Part shown: positions 1 through 17,010 of the stretch, one piece after another
How positions within the stretch are numbered: the stretch's first letter is position 1
How the letters are laid out: each line of letters opens with the position of its first letter
Source of the DNA: Ridgeia piscesae
Lineage: Eukaryota; Annelida; Polychaeta; Sabellida; Siboglinidae
Assembly: GCA_025642075.2 (NCBI GenBank)
Contig: JAODUO010000185.1
Coordinates: 704,501-768,500 of the forward strand
DNA length: 64,000 nucleotides
Direction of reading: 5' to 3'
Program-made: the position numbers and the translations under genes
The notes under the pieces: model-generated
Seen by the model: the letters and a program-made list of their open reading frames with translations, nothing else
What the model was told of the DNA's origin: nothing
The model's database searches: none

Positions 1-182
1 AACAAAAAGACTTAGACAAGAAAAAAGTGTAAACAACATTCCATGTCAAAATATAGATTTATAACATAATGGGGCATTACTGTTTAGTTAAACAGTTTAG
101 TAGATAACACACATCTGAAGCAGTGCACGAATCTGTATAATTATTTTATTAACTAACAAATCTTACAATGTGTATAATATCA

Positions 183-5596
<5,414 letters not shown>

Positions 5597-5599
5597 TTC

Positions 5600-6128
5600 G
5601 CTTTTTACCAGTCTTCAGACTTTCCTTGTTCGTTGCTGAAATGAACAAGGAAAGCAATGGAGACAATAATTTTCTAACACAACATATTCCACATGGAACT
5701 TAGTTATTCAAAAACAATGATAACAAGAATTTTCTAAGGAAAAGAAAGATTCCTGTTTCAACTAACGTACTTGCCCTATTAACCCTGTCTAGTTGATTAT
5801 GCTAGTCTTGTTGATGTTTATACTTTATGGTGAGGTTTCAAAATAACATTCTGATTCATTGCAAATTTATTAAGTGGTATTTAAAAAAAGACAAATTAGA
5901 CAAGAACTGGAAGGGTGCCATCTGGCAGATGATAGCGCAAGACAGCAAGATGTAGAAACAACATGCTGAAGCCTTTGCCCAATCACGGGAAACTACAGCT
6001 GCCACTGATGATGACGTTCATGAATGCACTGTTCTCAATGTTCTGCAATAATGACAGTATATATTTCTTTCTGTTGTGTTCTTCCTAACACTAACCCACC
6101 TAACAATTTGTTGTTGTTGTGTGACTTG
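5600..6128. other. Region upstream of PTGR2, no gene seen
   Basis: AT-rich single-copy-looking DNA upstream of the PTGR2 start. It should hold the promoter, but no TATA box or CpG-rich patch stands out. Confidence 0.4.
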
Positions 6129-6412
6129 TACCAGATGGATTGGAGGGGCTAAAAAGTGCTGCCACCTCACAAAGCCTGGGTAATCGAGGCTAATCCTGCC
6201 ATAATTCCTCTCTCATAAATAACTGCAAATTTTTATTCCGTTTATTTTTGTGTGAATGTAAGCTTAATGTTGAGTACCTTTAATAGCATAGGAATATATT
6301 TACAGTAGTAGCTATTAAAGTATATCCTTATTTTTGTTTTATTTCATAGTTAGCCCCGATTACGCAAGTTATGAGGCTTTTAGCCCCTCCGATCCACCTG
6401 GTAGTTTATGCT
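6129..6412. mobile_element. Foldback (MITE-like) element
   Basis: The left end (TACCAGATGGATTGGAGGGG, from about 6130) reappears as a near-perfect inverted copy ending near 6410 (reverse complement TACCAGGTGGATCGGAGGGG). The similarity continues inward through GGGTAATCGAGGCTAA versus GCGTAATCGGGGCTAA. About 280 bp in all, with no coding capacity. Confidence 0.55.
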
Positions 6413-7106
6413 CTGCCGGTGATACCACCTGGGCGACTTTACCCCAGAATAGGGTAGAGATGCTGACTGGTTCTCAGGCTGAATTTGAAATAACAAATTA
6501 AATAAGGATACCCTTTTATCAGATAATACTATATATATATACACAGACAGCAGTCCTCCTCTTATATGGACCCGCCTCGCCAATGGCCACCCGAATTATG
6601 CATACACATTTTCATTCCTTCAGCGTTTTTGAATACAAACTACCCCTCACTAGTGGCCACCCGGCTAGCATGGCCAGTGTTTCATCAAGAATCTACCTCT
6701 CTTCAGTGGCCAATCTGCTGTTGAAAACTGCAATTTTTAATCAGAATCAGTAACAAATCAAGTAGGCCTACCATACACTTGTCGTTCTTGGCGAAATACC
6801 ATGTACACTGTAGCTGGCATTGCTGCAATGTACGATGTTAGATGTCTCGAAACAGGGACATTTATCGATGGTGCCGCCTCACCATGTAGTCTACCCGCCT
6901 TGTGTGGCTACTTTGAATTTGTTAGCTGTATAAGACTAATATATACTGTATATACATTATAAAAACTATTCAACATTTAACTTATACTCACACAAAATAA
7001 GCAGAAATACAAAATTGCAGCTGTTTATAAAGCAGGAATTATGGCAGGATTTGCCTCGATTACCCAAGTTCCGTGAGGTGGCAGCACTTTTTAGCACCTC
7101 ACACGG
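6148..7106. repeat. Long inverted repeat, arms about 140 bp
   Basis: The stretch 6148-6285 (CTAAAAAGTGCTGCCACCTC, then GGGTAATCGAGGCTAATCC and CTGCCATAATTCCT) is matched in inverted orientation by about 6960-7106. The interior contains short degenerate repeats of the GTGGCCACCC kind. This looks like a second DNA element sharing an end with the smaller foldback at 6129-6412, or a nested insertion. No transposase frame is visible. Confidence 0.55.
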
Positions 7107-7349
7107 ATAACATTGAAAAGCCTGTTTTCTGAACGGAATAACACAGCCGAGCGAGAGTTAGTTAAGCGAATCTAACGTTGGCAGAACATTAACATTAAGT
7201 ACTGCAACCTCATGGCGTCTGGACAATCAAGGCTACACTTAGACGATGACTATTAGTTTAGTATGCACCCATTTATCGCCCACGTTACTAAGACACACAA
7301 GTAACGCCTAACATCCTGCCTAGGCTCGCTCAACATGCATATTGTTAGT

Positions 7350-7540
7350 GACTGCCACAACCTTAACCGCTGCAGTGATGGTGACCAAAATATACTTGTT
7401 TGTCTAAGCATAATAATGCGCTGTTGTATTGCAGTTACCTTAGCTTAGCCTAAGCCTTATTTGTTAGATCATCTATGCACCGTGACGTGGCGCCACCGTT
7501 TTTCGTAAAGAACCAGGCACCACAAGATGGAGCTATTGAA
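7350..7540. repeat. Dispersed repeat, copy 1
   Basis: The core GCACCGTGACGTGGCGCCAC near 7478 is shared with 13236-13255, in the same orientation. Weaker similarity runs to the left (ACCGCTGC...) in both copies. The core includes the palindrome GTGGCGCCAC. Family unknown; possibly an old transposon end. Confidence 0.5.
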
Positions 7541-8473
<933 letters not shown>

Positions 8474-8566
8474 AATATATATATTTCACAATCACGCACC
8501 ATGTGTACCACACATGTCTACAAGGTTTGCCTCTTACATTCTGATTAAGAGAAAACCACAGATCTC

Positions 8567-9385
8567 TCATGTGTTAGATTTCTTCCCAATATGGAGAAGT
8601 AAATGTGCCTTCAAATTATCACTTCTTGAGAATTGTTTCCCACAGACATCACACCTGTAGTGTTTCTCCCCCGTGTGACAAAGGACATGTTTCTTCAAAT
8701 AACAATTTTGTGCAAACAGTGCACCACAGGTGTCGCATTTGTATGGTTTCTCCTCAGAGTGGCAAAGGCTGTGTCGCTTCAAACCAGCATTGCGTGAAAA
8801 ACTCTTCCCGCAGATAGCACACAAGGGCCTCTCCCCAGTGTCGATACTCTCCCCTTTGTGGACACGGAGATGTTTCCACAAATCAGAATGTCTCATAAAT
8901 GACATCCCGCAGGTGTCACATTTGTAGGGTTTCTCACCAGTATGGGTACGAATGTGTCCCTTCAAACTTTTAGCGGTTGTGAATTTTGCTCCACAAGTTT
9001 CACATTTGTAGGGTTTCTCCCCAGTATGTGTATACAAGTGCCCCTTCAAAGCTTCATGCCCTGAGAATTGTGCCCCACATGTATCACATTTGTAGCGTTT
9101 CTCCCCAGTATGGAGACGGATATGTTTCCTCAAAGTACCACTTTCTGAGAACTTTGCACCACATATATCACATTTGTACGGCTGTTCACCAGTGTGGACA
9201 CGGATATGACTTTTCAGTGCAGTGCTCTGTGAGAATGCTGCACCACAGGTAGCACATTTGAAAGGTTTCTCCCCAGTATGGATACGTATGTGCCTCTTCA
9301 GGTTACTGTAGTCTGAGAAACTTGTCCCACAAGTGTCACATTTGAATTGTTTCTTGACGGTATCAGTGTCCACATTCAAAGACAT
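8567..9385 (-). CDS. C2H2 zinc-finger protein, nine fingers
   Basis: A 272-residue frame starting at ATG 9385 and ending TGA. After about 14 residues (MSLNVDTDTVKKQ) it is almost entirely nine C2H2 fingers with TGEKP/TGEKR-type linkers, typical of sequence-specific DNA-binding transcription factors in the nucleus. Finger 1 begins FKCDTCGTSF and finger 9 YRCDVCGKQF. The linker between fingers 6 and 7 is longer (KGESIDTGER), and finger 7 has the shortened start PLCAICG. A TTTCCAG acceptor ends one base before the ATG, so this is probably the last exon of a spliced gene and extra N-terminal sequence may lie at higher coordinates. I could not identify such an exon. No KRAB, BTB or SCAN domain is seen. 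The orthologue cannot be named because such fingers are shared by hundreds of genes. Confidence 0.88.
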   Translation of the reverse strand: MSLNVDTDTVKKQFKCDTCGTSFSDYSNLKRHIRIHTGEKPFKCATCGAAFSQSTALKSHIRVHTGEQPYKCDICGAKFSESGTLRKHIRLHTGEKRYKCDTCGAQFSGHEALKGHLYTHTGEKPYKCETCGAKFTTAKSLKGHIRTHTGEKPYKCDTCGMSFMRHSDLWKHLRVHKGESIDTGERPLCAICGKSFSRNAGLKRHSLCHSEEKPYKCDTCGALFAQNCYLKKHVLCHTGEKHYRCDVCGKQFSRSDNLKAHLLLHIGKKSNT

Positions 9386-9399
9386 ACTGGAAATACTAA

Positions 9400-10170
9400 C
9401 ACCTATCAGCTGTATCTACAGGTGTATCGGTGGGGATGCACACTCCTATATTCAAGTACAATGGTAAATAAACATGTCTCACAGTTACCTGCATAACATT
9501 TGAAGTGTTTATCATTACTCTTCATACATATGCATAGCTGTGCACCAGTTCTTTATAAGTATTTCCCAGGTTACAATTTTTAGAATGTTACTCACAAATG
9601 TCAGCGCCTTGCATGTGCAGCTTTTTCCAAATGGCTACCCTGCAGTGTTTCTAGTTGGGTCATGTTGACAATGTTTGTGAAAGCAATACATACATTTCAG
9701 TATGCATGCAACTGCCACACTGAAAGCAAATTTTGTTTACGAATTACACGGTCACACGACTCATCTTGTTCACGAACTTACACGAAGACAAATATGTGAA
9801 CATTCACAGATTCTGGTTTATCCTATGTCATGTTGGTGCACTGGGCTTGAAAGTTGTTGTTGCCAATGCACGCAAGTCTTTGCAATTCTATCACATCATT
9901 GCAGCCATTTCTGAAGATAACAGCAGTCACCTGAAAAATAAGGAAAAATTAGCGACCCTCTCAATATAAGTTATGTGAAGGTCATTTCAACTGCAACATA
10001 AATTACACCCACCACACAACATCTGAATGAAAATATGTATATATGCGTGTGTGTTGTTATTTATGTTTGTGTGTGTTGAGCAATATCTAAGTATGTGGTG
10101 CATGTATGAAGTCAATGTGATCTAGGGAGTCTGCTGGGATAGTTTGGATATGTTGATTGTCTGACTACAG
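9400..10170. other. Upstream of zinc-finger gene, no gene seen
   Basis: AT-rich DNA with no convincing exon. A TTATTTTTCAG acceptor-like site on the minus strand near 9935 is followed quickly by stop codons. Confidence 0.35.
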
Positions 10171-10171
10171 G

Positions 10172-10495
10172 TTTTGGGAAGTATCCAGTCCTTAGGACTG
10201 CTCAAAGCGCGTTTATACTTTACTTCCCTGGCAGACCTGATCAACCAAACACCATCTCAACTTCTCTGGGAAGCATCCAGCCATATGCTACAATTAATGC
10301 GCGAAGGCTGCTTGTACACATATACACCACTGTCTATAGCCAGATAGGGCAGGTACTAATTTATACAACTGAGTGAACTGGGGAGGAGTGAAAAAACTTG
10401 CCAAGTTGTTAACATCGCAGCACAAAATTCGAACCCTGGTTCTCTTAGTCGAGAGTCCAGAGCTCTACCCCCGAGCCATTACGCTCTAAAAATGG
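10172..10495 (-). mobile_element. tRNA-derived SINE, copy 1
   Basis: Read on the minus strand from about 10494, the head resembles a tRNA: an A-box-like TGGCTCGGGGGTAGAGCT, then about 30 bp later a B box GGTTCGAAT. The body down to 10172 is about 70% identical by eye to 16705-17010, including AAGCATCCA, GCTACAATTAATGCGC and TAGCCAG. The copy is diverged and has no obvious flanking duplication. Confidence 0.72.
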
Positions 10496-10499
10496 CACT

Positions 10500-11370
10500 T
10501 ATAATAATCTGTTTTAGATGAATGGGGCTGAACTTTTGTGCATAACATGATCTAACAGGCCCATTGATTTAAATTTGTTTGTCTTTTGGGCTGGAGATCT
10601 CAATGGCCGTAATTTAAAAAAAATAGACTAACATCTGTCATAATTTGGCAGCTCTGATACCACACTGCACAAAAACATTACTTTTCAGCATTATATATAC
10701 AAGGCCTCACATCAAGTCAAACAACTTGCATAGTGCTATTTCTATTGAAACCATGCAATAACTGTTGACTAAGTTTAAACACAATGTCGGATAAAACTGA
10801 AGTCTGGAATATTTAAGTGATATATATATTTTTTTTAATATTTTGACGCCATCAAATCCAGAGCACCTGTCTGTTCATAGATGTGTACATGCATGGTAAT
10901 TCTAAATAGCTAAAAGTTTAGGTATATTGATTAAATAATAATAATAAATAGCAATGATAATGATGTAAAACACGATTAAAACTGAATAAATGACAATTAT
11001 TATTAGATAGGTGAAATCAAAAAAGTAATACCACATATAGAACGATATTTCTAAAAATAAGATTGAAAAGTGAAAAATAACAATAATTATCTTTAATTGC
11101 GGCCGGAACATTCTAGATTCAATCTCAGCACTTCAAGGAGGTAGAGACAGGAGGCATGTGTGGAGTAACAGTACCGCAAGATACTTCGGTGTATTATACT
11201 AATAAGACTATAATTATAATCATACCCAATGCGGGCAATGGCCACGTGGGTGCAAGGAAAAAAACCCAAAGGACAAAATCCCAACGCCGGACAAAAACCC
11301 AATCACTGATTTTAGATGTGGGTGTCCAGACTTTCTTGATGTATATATGCATGCATGGTTCGCTCCCATG
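10500..11370. other. No gene seen
   Basis: AT-rich DNA with short poly-T and ATA-rich runs. Open frames are short and unconvincing on both strands. Confidence 0.35.
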
Positions 11371-12764
11371 CAGACATGGGGTCAAATACATTTAAATGAA
11401 TTTAAATATAAGTACTTTTGATGGATTCAAATACAAATACTTTCAAATGCAAATGTATTTAAATACAAATACACTGAAAAATATTTGAAATACTTTTTCA
11501 AATACTTGTCATTTTCAGGATACATTACTATATAGGTAAAAGAAACAAAACGATGTATCAAAGAGTTTGAGACATCTAGTTTATTGCCATTGTCTAAGTT
11601 GTCTGGTTACATTCAGTGGTGCAGTATCTTCTCTTAACCCATAGACTACAAGTGAAGCAAATATTTGAAACAATAGCTGGTCACCACATCTGGCAGTCAC
11701 CAGGCAATTAACTGGACCATGAAAACACTGACAAGCAGATCAGTACAAGGGAGTCTTGTTATTGCAAACTACATCACAGTTCTTTGTTCATATACTCCAT
11801 ACAGCCCCTTCTGGGGATAACATAGGAGTTTCTGCGGTGCGCAATGGTAAAGGTGTATGAAGATGAAAGTGAAGTTAGAAGACCAATAAGAACAATAGAA
11901 CTGAAAACATGCGATTAACTGTGTAGATAAGTGTAATAATTTGTGCAGATAAAAACAGTTTGCTGTCTATTTTGTTGGGCTATAATCTGGTGAGGTGGGC
12001 TGGAGCAACAAGGTGGATGGTAGAGGGCTTGTTGGAATGGGTGTAGTGTTGGTATGTTTATGACTTCTGGGGGGAGTGTGTTCCAGGCACTAATGACTCT
12101 TGGATAGAATGAATATGCATATGTATTGATGCATGCGTGGATTTGTATGTACTTGTTTGGATTGCTGTTTCGTGAACAGGAGCATGGAATTATGATGTGT
12201 TATGGTAACTTGATATTTATGAAGTTCTGTTTTATCTTGTAAAAAAAGGTGAGTTGGTGTTGTATTCGTCGTGTTTCAAGTGTTTCCCAGCCCAGTTTAT
12301 TAATCAGTTCTGTAGTGCTTGTTTTGCAGCGGTGGTCATTTAGGGTAAATCTGGCTGCGCTTCTCTGAATTTTTTCTAGGGTGTCGATGTTGTTTTGTTT
12401 GTGTGGGTTCCAGTGACAACTGACAAGACAGGCAGTGGCTTCTTGTGAACAACCCTTCTTATACAGTGGTGTCAAAGGTCTACTGCCTCAATGACTGCTC
12501 ATATGATGGCTTAATTGCCTTTACCAGGGCGTAATTTCTGAGTAAATTGCCAAAGGACACAGTACAGTTACTTTACTTTTAAGAATTCAATCAAGAACTA
12601 TTTTAAATTGCAATTATCATAGGCATTTGAAAAACTATTTGAAATATCAAATACTTCAGAAAGTATTTAAATACAAATACTTTCAATTCCTAAATATCAA
12701 ATACAAATACTTTAAAAAAGTATTTAAATACTTTCAAATACAAATGTATTTGACCCCATGTCTG
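11371..12764. mobile_element. hAT-like non-autonomous DNA transposon
   Basis: The terminal inverted repeats are CAGACATGGGGTCAAATACA at 11371 and its inverse ending at 12764, each followed by subterminal AAATACAAATAC-type repeats. The flanks CTCCCATG and GTCTCATG match at 6 of 8 positions, consistent with an aged 8-bp target duplication, which together with CA...TG ends points to the hAT superfamily. No transposase is present. The interior is largely a LINE fragment on the minus strand. Confidence 0.7.
11790..12480 (-). mobile_element. LINE 3' fragment (reverse transcriptase C-terminus) nested in hAT-like element
   Basis: The minus-strand frame at 12200-12475 contains NIDTLEKIQRSAARFTLND and GWETLETRRIQHQLTFFYKI, the conserved C-terminal region after the reverse transcriptase domain of CR1/L2/jockey-type LINEs. 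Further along (about 12060-12110) a frame reads RVISAWNTLPPEV, the usual next block, separated from the first by a stop. The copy is 5'-truncated and dead. Confidence 0.75.
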
Positions 12765-13139
12765 GTCTCATGTGACATGCCATGTGCGTGTATGAGTGAC
12801 GCTGGAATGTTCAATTAATAAATCAGTCTGAATGAAAGTGATAGAGAATATAACACGGTAGTACAGGAACCATTACTCACAGTAGCAGCTAGTATCGCAT
12901 TCTGCCTGTTCTCAAACAGGTCCGGACTTTAAAAGTTTAGTCAAACGCAGCAATTCAGCCTTGGAATTAAATTCAAACGCAGTCACCGGTATCGTCACCG
13001 GCGTCAGGGCCCAGGCGTCCGTTTATCGCCACATCACTAGCTTGAATAAGAGTAAAAACACGCAATAGTAACGGCAACACCTAAAGTCAAAGCCAGGTTA
13101 ATTCGATCTACATATACCAGCTAAGTAACGATATTGCCA
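12765..13139. other. No gene seen
   Basis: Slightly GC-richer intergenic DNA with no recognised feature. Confidence 0.3.
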
Positions 13140-13290
13140 TAACTCTGACCGCTGCTGAATTTTTCGCTACATTACACGCATTAGCTTCGAGCTGTTCCAC
13201 TTCGCTTAGAATCAACTTACTTGATAGATCAGTTGCGCACCGTGACGTGGCGCCACCGTATTTTGCAAGATGTGACTAACCAGACACCGA
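13140..13290. repeat. Dispersed repeat, copy 2
   Basis: Shares GCACCGTGACGTGGCGCCAC and flanking ACCGCTGC sequence with 7350-7540, same orientation. See copy 1. Confidence 0.5.
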
Positions 13291-13953
13291 TAGGTGGAGG
13301 CACTGTCCGGCGATAATCCAACTATTATTACATTTACGGTCTGCTTTCCTTCTTTCATTGCATATCCTTCAAGACAACAAGAAACCAAGCAGAAAATTAA
13401 ATTCAAATAGATAATAGAAATTATAATGTTGGCAAACGTAGACAAGAAAGCGTGTGTGGAAAGACTTGCAGATAAGTGATGAGACAGACAGAGGAAGCGA
13501 TCGACTGGAAGACAATACGTACTTCAATACGCTGTACAAAATCAACACTCGGTGGCTAGATCAGCAGTAATGATGTTGCGTTCATTATGAATCTATGTGG
13601 ATGACACTAACCACAATGGAGTCCCTCTGAAACTTGTGAACATTTTGAATATGTTTATGCTACTTGTTATCACAGGATCTATGCAGGAACAACGAATTGA
13701 CAAGACACGTTTGAAATCAGCACTGAGGTGAAACAGGGATACTTACTGTCCTCCTTTCTCTGTAGGGATATTCTAATCCTTTATTTAATCCGAGGACCAC
13801 GAAGAGCATGGATGAAAGAAGGGGGCATACGGTACAAGCCTTTATCAGCCTCCTTGAAGACCTGCATATATGTTGCGCTCCTTTTACACCTCTTATACTT
13901 AATTACTCTGTCGGCTAATTACTCAATTATTCTCAAACATAGAAACCATTTAT

Positions 13954-14324
<371 letters not shown>

Positions 14325-14741
14325 ACATGTTTAGGCCTCTCAGTGTTGTCTGTGTCTCTATTCTCTCTATTATCTCTCCATCTCTCCACCTCTTCCTCTC
14401 TCCCCCTATCTCTGCTTTGCAATTGTCCATATATCAGTGACGCAGTAAGACACTATGAGATTGTTTTTACTGAGATTGTTTTTACTTACAGCTTTTATCC
14501 TGGTCTCATGCACAAAGAGTGCTACCTCTGATAACTAATTAACATCACTAATGTGCAGCACAACACAACAGATATTTAATGGGTTCCACGGTATAGATAT
14601 GTATTATACAGTATTGCACGCATCCTTCACGGTGTTAGAGGCAAGTTGTTGTACACACCAACACATACACGCGCGCGCATGCACACGTGTTCGAGCGCGA
14701 ACACAAGCACTCACGCCACGCATTTAGTCACACACTCACAT

Positions 14742-15000
<259 letters not shown>

Positions 15001-15051
15001 GCGGATGTACAACACTAGGGATTCGCACAGAACGACATGGTAACATTAGCT

Positions 15052-16128
15052 TCACGACGTCGCGTCCTGCCAGTCGTACGGATCCGTTGAGCTGCGTCGT
15101 CGCAGGTAGCGACAGTGTCTCTGCGACACCCACCACTGCTGCACGCTCCCCTCGCCCTCCCCGAGTTCCCGCAGCACCCAGTCCCTCGCCCGCATCCCGT
15201 CGCACGTGCTCACCGACGCCAGCGCCTTCTCCGCGTCCTCCCTCGCTTTCCACAGTCCCGCCACCACTGGCCCGTGCTGCGCCAACAAGTTCTTCTCGAA
15301 CGGTTCCCGATACTCGCAATCCGGGCTCCTGCTTCGTTCGCGTGGATTCGCCGACTTCACCGTCAGTCGGTGAGCTTTCGCCGAAGTCGGCTGCGACGTT
15401 AACGGTGTCTCCTTCGGTGGGACCGAGGCCACGCGAGAGTCCAGTCTCCGACGGGTGCCCAGGTCATTCGCCGCGAGCACCACCGGCGATTCGCGTGGGC
15501 CGAAGTCGTCGCCGAATGCCTGTCCCATCAGCATGACACGGCGCACGCACGGCGCCATGCTCGGATCGCTCGCCGCGAGAAAACGCAGCTTCCGAAACCC
15601 CTTCGGGTAGTCGTAGACAAGGGTGAGATAGCGCGACACTTTGTCGTAGAGACGACGGGTCTTCATGTCGTTCCTCTGGCTCTCGTCTGGCGGCATCTTG
15701 TTTTGGATCGGCGACGACGTTTCGCGGAGGCTGTTGAGGATTTTCTTGTTGCCCGGCAGCAAGTTCACTTCCGTCGGGTCCTGTTCTTTCAACCACTTCA
15801 CGACGGCGGAGTTCCCCGCTGACCGTGCCCTCTGCGGGCGGTATCCGGCAGCGAACAGTGCGTTGTCGTGACAACTGAACGTCGAGGTTCTGCGCAACAC
15901 CTCGAAGTCGTCAGCGCGAGGACCCGAGTCACGTTTAACGATAACGGCGGTGCGTTTGACAGCCGTCGCCTGGGTGGCCTTGTCGCACTTCGTGTCGCTC
16001 TGTTTTAGATCCAATGACGGATCAATCTCGTCTTTCCGTGTCGCTTCCTCCATAGAACTGTCGGTGCCAATGTCCAACGTGCCACGAGAATCCTTGTGGT
16101 TGTGGTTGTGGCAACGCGGAGAAGGCAT
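15052..16128 (-). CDS. Orphan GC-rich reading frame, 358 residues
   Basis: A single open frame from ATG 16128 to TGA. I do not recognise the protein. It is mixed-composition and mostly hydrophilic, with many basic residues, and has no obvious signal peptide, membrane segment or repeat. A more structured-looking centre reads RRLYDKVSRYLTLVYDYP then RKLRFLAASDPSMAP; the C-terminus reads QQWWVSQRHCRYLRRRSS. The locus (about 15000-16450) is distinctly GC-rich with mostly G/C third positions, unlike the AT-rich flanks and richer than the SEL1L exons, which supports real coding or a foreign origin. The frame stays open for about 60 bases upstream of the ATG, overlapping the end of the frame at 16151-16393. 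The two may be one gene split by a frameshift or a missed intron. An antisense frame exists but merges into the CA tract and looks like a shadow. Confidence 0.55.
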   Translation of the reverse strand: MPSPRCHNHNHKDSRGTLDIGTDSSMEEATRKDEIDPSLDLKQSDTKCDKATQATAVKRTAVIVKRDSGPRADDFEVLRRTSTFSCHDNALFAAGYRPQRARSAGNSAVVKWLKEQDPTEVNLLPGNKKILNSLRETSSPIQNKMPPDESQRNDMKTRRLYDKVSRYLTLVYDYPKGFRKLRFLAASDPSMAPCVRRVMLMGQAFGDDFGPRESPVVLAANDLGTRRRLDSRVASVPPKETPLTSQPTSAKAHRLTVKSANPRERSRSPDCEYREPFEKNLLAQHGPVVAGLWKAREDAEKALASVSTCDGMRARDWVLRELGEGEGSVQQWWVSQRHCRYLRRRSSTDPYDWQDATS

Positions 16129-16150
16129 CGGCTTGTTGTTCAGTACAGCA

Positions 16151-16393
16151 TCAGGCGATGTCCGGTCTATAGGTGTAGGGGCTCACGGGGCTGACTCGGA
16201 CGCAATCGCTAAATTCGGATTTCTGTTCGTCAAAGACGTCGTCGAATTCGTCGACGAAGCCATCATCGAAGGTGATGTCGAGACTGGTCTCCATGAATTC
16301 TTTACGCGTCTCGAAGAGCTCGAACAACGACTCAGTCGTCATCCGCTGTGGAACGTTTCGTCGTCGGCGCTTCTTTCTAGGCTTCGGCGTCAT
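16151..16393 (-). CDS. Orphan basic/acidic short protein, possibly N-terminal part of the 15052-16128 frame
   Basis: An 80-residue frame from ATG 16393, open further upstream to about 16468 without an ATG. The start MTPKPRKKRRRRN looks like a nuclear localisation signal. It is followed by FELFETRKEF and a short acidic run FVDEFDDVFDEQK. The stop at 16151 lies 23 bases before the ATG of the next frame, and the two open regions overlap in different frames (about 16126-16185). A single-base shift there would join them into one protein of about 460 residues. A TATATATG box lies near 16489-16497 on the same strand. Function unknown. Confidence 0.45.
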   Translation of the reverse strand: MTPKPRKKRRRRNVPQRMTTESLFELFETRKEFMETSLDITFDDGFVDEFDDVFDEQKSEFSDCVRVSPVSPYTYRPDIA

Positions 16394-16488
16394 GTCTTCT
16401 GTCTTGTTTCTGTCACTTGTCTGCGGCGCGCGTGGATTACGTTGTGAAGAGTAACACACTTCACGCACGGTGCTGAAAACATGAACGC

Positions 16489-16497
16489 ATATATAAG
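16489..16497 (-). promoter_or_regulatory. TATA-like box upstream of orphan locus
   Basis: The minus strand reads CTTATATATGCG about 20-30 bases before the open part of the orphan frame. TATA-like strings are common in AT-rich DNA, so this is suggestive only. Confidence 0.25.
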
Positions 16498-16704
16498 CAA
16501 ACCATTCGATGCTACGGTGCGTTTATCTGGGGATGGTAAATAGTGCGTTTCAATTATGTTTGTGTCAATGTGACTAGCAGCTAGTGACACATTGTACTGT
16601 GGTCAAACGACATTTGACAGAGCAGGCATGCTTATGACTATATTTAAAACTGTATTATTGCGCAGTTGCCATTCAAATGTAAATAAAGTTAAGTTCTTAT
16701 TTAG

Positions 16705-17010
16705 CGCAGTATCCAGCCACCAGGACTGATCAAGGCGATTCACACGTTATCCTCTGGTTGACCTGTTCAATCGAACACCACATCGCCTTCTCTGGAAAGC
16801 ATCCATCCAGCCACGCTACAATTAATGCGCAAAGACTGTTCGTACACAGATATCCACATATGTCTGTAGCCAGGAACTTATTCGTACAACTGAGCAAACA
16901 GGAACAATGTAGAGTACACGAACTGCCCAAGGTTCGACGCGGCAGGAGGCGACTCGAACCCGTGTTCATTTAGTCGAGAGTATGACGCTCTAGCCACCAA
17001 GCGATCGACC
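16705..17010 (-). mobile_element. tRNA-derived SINE, copy 2
   Basis: Homologous to 10172-10495. On the minus strand the head reads GATCGCTTGGTGGCTAGAGC (A box) then, about 30 bases on, ACGGGTTCGAGTCGC (B box). The head abuts the 24-bp array that follows, whose unit resembles this A-box segment. Confidence 0.78.

Noticed and set aside
10420..10495. A functional tRNA gene
   Set aside because: A and B boxes are present but the acceptor and anticodon stems do not pair, and the sequence continues into a repeated SINE body.
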